Assembly: GCF_024124905.1 (NCBI RefSeq)
Contig: NZ_JAMXST010000006.1
Location: 186,001 to 250,000, forward strand
DNA: 64,000 nucleotides
Direction: 5' to 3'
DNA from: Cellulosimicrobium cellulans
GTDB taxonomy: Bacteria > Actinomycetota > Actinomycetes > Actinomycetales > Cellulomonadaceae
In this document: positions 63,249 through 64,000 of the stretch, piece by piece
Numbering within the stretch: position 1 is the first letter of the stretch
How the letters are laid out: each line of letters starts with the position of its first letter
The notes under the pieces: generated by a model
Database searches by the model: none
Told to the model about the DNA's origin: nothing
Seen by the model: only the letters and a program-made list of their open reading frames with translations
Position numbers and translations under genes: made by a program

Positions 63249-63559
63249 CCGTCGCCCCGGTCGGAACCGCTGCGGTCGTCGTCGTCGTCATCGTCGTCGT
63301 CGCTCGACGGCGGGGCGGGCGTCACGCGGTCGTCGTCGTCATCGTCATCCCCATCGTCGTCGTCCCCGTCGTGGTCGTCGTCGGAGGCGGTCGGCGAGGG
63401 GGCGGGCGTGGTCGTCGGCGGGGCGGGAGCGGGCGTCACGACCACGGCGCCCCCGATCTCCCGGTCCTGCGGGCGCGCGGCCAGCGCACCGGCGGCGGCC
63501 GCGCCTCCGAGGGCGAGCACGAGCACCCCCACGAGCCACGCGACGGTCCGGCGAGTCAT
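63245..63559 (-). CDS. Small exported Asp-rich protein, first gene of the two-component operon
   Basis: 104 residues from ATG 63559. One N-terminal hydrophobic segment (TVAWLVGVLVLALGGAAAAG) is a signal anchor or signal peptide. The rest is Thr/Pro-rich and then almost pure Asp (SDDDHDGDDDDGDDDDDDD and a second Asp run). Such a tail should bind cations or basic peptides. GATACT six bases before the ATG gives a leaderless promoter. The stop overlaps the histidine kinase ATG, so it may be a sensor accessory. No known family; a longer in-frame start at 63592 would lie upstream of the promoter. Confidence 0.75.
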   Translation of the reverse strand: MTRRTVAWLVGVLVLALGGAAAAGALAARPQDREIGGAVVVTPAPAPPTTTPAPSPTASDDDHDGDDDDGDDDDDDDRVTPAPPSSDDDDDDDDDRSGSDRGDG

Positions 63560-63570
63560 GGCCCCAGTAT

Positions 63571-63597
63571 CCGAGAGCAGGATGAGCCGCACATGAG
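63571..63597 (-). promoter_or_regulatory. Autoregulatory box of the two-component operon
   Basis: On the minus strand CTCAT (63597..63593), CTCAT (63586..63582) and CTCGG (63575..63571) repeat at exactly 11 bp, at -38, -27 and -16 from the ATG at 63559. The -10-like GATACT is at 63571..63566. Confidence 0.6.
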
Positions 63598-63613
63598 AAG
63601 GGGAGGCGGCCGG

Positions 63614-64000
63614 TCAGGCTCCCGCGAGCCAGTCGTCGACGCCGGCCAGCAGGCGCTCCTTCGTGCCCGACGACGCCCGGCTCGCCCGGATCGACGACCG
63701 CGCCAGCGCGGCGAGCTCGTCGTCGGAGAACCCGTGCTCGTGGCGCGCCGTCTCGTACTGCGCCACGAGGCGGGACCCGAAGAGCAGGGGGTCGTCCGCG
63801 CCGAGCGCGACCCGGGCCCCGGCGTCGACGAGCGCCCCGAGCGGCACCTGACCGGCGTCCTCGTACACCCCGAGGGAGACGTTGGACGCCGGGCACACCT
63901 CGAGCGCGATCCCGCGGTCCACGACGTCGTCCAGCACGTGCCGGTCCTCCGCGGACCGCACGCCGTGGCCCAGCCGGTCCGGGACGAGCTCGCGCACCAC
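63614..64000 (-). CDS. Adenosine deaminase-family protein, C-terminal part
   Basis: The gene continues beyond the end of the window; 128 residues are visible. Metal-dependent deaminase of the amidohydrolase superfamily. Visible motifs are DRLGHGVRSAEDRHV, LEVCPASNVSLGVY and GARVALGADDPLLFGSRL, the last with the Asp that binds the metal. In classical adenosine deaminases that segment reads S(L/I)NTDDP; the ALGADDP form suggests a subgroup that may act on another purine or deoxyfutalosine-like substrate. Start and N-terminus cannot be judged. Confidence 0.85.
   Translation of the reverse strand: MVRELVPDRLGHGVRSAEDRHVLDDVVDRGIALEVCPASNVSLGVYEDAGQVPLGALVDAGARVALGADDPLLFGSRLVAQYETARHEHGFSDDELAALARSSIRASRASSGTKERLLAGVDDWLAGA

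Noticed and set aside
63280-63410. GTC/ATC-rich tandem repeat that could be a microsatellite or CRISPR-like array
   Set aside because: It is the coding region for the Asp runs of the small exported protein; there are no spacers of regular size.

Overview
The window reads as a contiguous chromosome segment from a high-GC actinobacterium, most likely a Micrococcales member of the Cellulomonadaceae/Promicromonosporaceae type (Cellulomonas, Cellulosimicrobium, Isoptericola). Supporting signs are extreme GC at third codon positions, many GTG starts, stop/start overlaps of the ATGA/GTGA kind, a complete menaquinone-type nuo operon, an fprA-type ferredoxin reductase, the tRNA-rpmG-hadA-hadB block, and a CebR-like operator. 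Genus is an inference from gene content; no database was searched.

Layout. (1) 1-15583: nuoD (5' end outside the window) to nuoN plus a long-chain polyprenyl diphosphate synthase in one translationally coupled operon, so the NADH dehydrogenase and the prenyl-chain enzyme for its quinone are made together. NuoG has lost all four ligands of the peripheral N7 cluster. (2) 15584-39264: a 23-kb block joining a type-VII-like secretion core (three-ATPase-domain FtsK/EssC-like protein, one WXG100 protein, a small accessory protein) to a phospho-signalling set (Ser/Thr kinase, PP2C phosphatase, four FHA or FHA-like proteins), a 2022-residue membrane-anchored Ig/FN3 protein, MoxR, DUF58 and a transglutaminase-like protein without its catalytic Cys. 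It resembles the PFNA cluster of bifidobacteria. Two transcription units of the block carry the same palindrome, TGGGGA-N4-TCCCCA. (3) 39265-46800: housekeeping genes: fprA, htpX, a HAD phosphatase, a YajQ-like protein, rarD, tRNA-Tyr/Thr/Met, rpmG, hadA and hadB. (4) 46810-54835: an accessory stretch: ECF sigma factor with a CU044_5270-like partner, a Tat-exported alpha/alpha-barrel-like protein behind a CebR-like box, a LacI regulator facing two duplicated MFS transporters with twin operators, then about 475 bp of non-coding DNA holding a 21-bp repeat array and a 24-bp perfect inverted repeat. (5) 54836-64000: murB, an L,D-transpeptidase lipoprotein, a GntR/YtrA regulator with a membrane protein, a phosphotransferase-fold protein, two small exported low-complexity proteins, a two-component system and the C-terminal part of an adenosine deaminase-family protein.

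The strongest regulatory signals are promoter architectures: CTCAY repeats at 11-bp spacing in identical register before three start codons around the two-component system; the palindrome shared by the two arms of the secretion block; and AAnCGnTT-type twin operators lying just inside a probably leaderless transporter gene.
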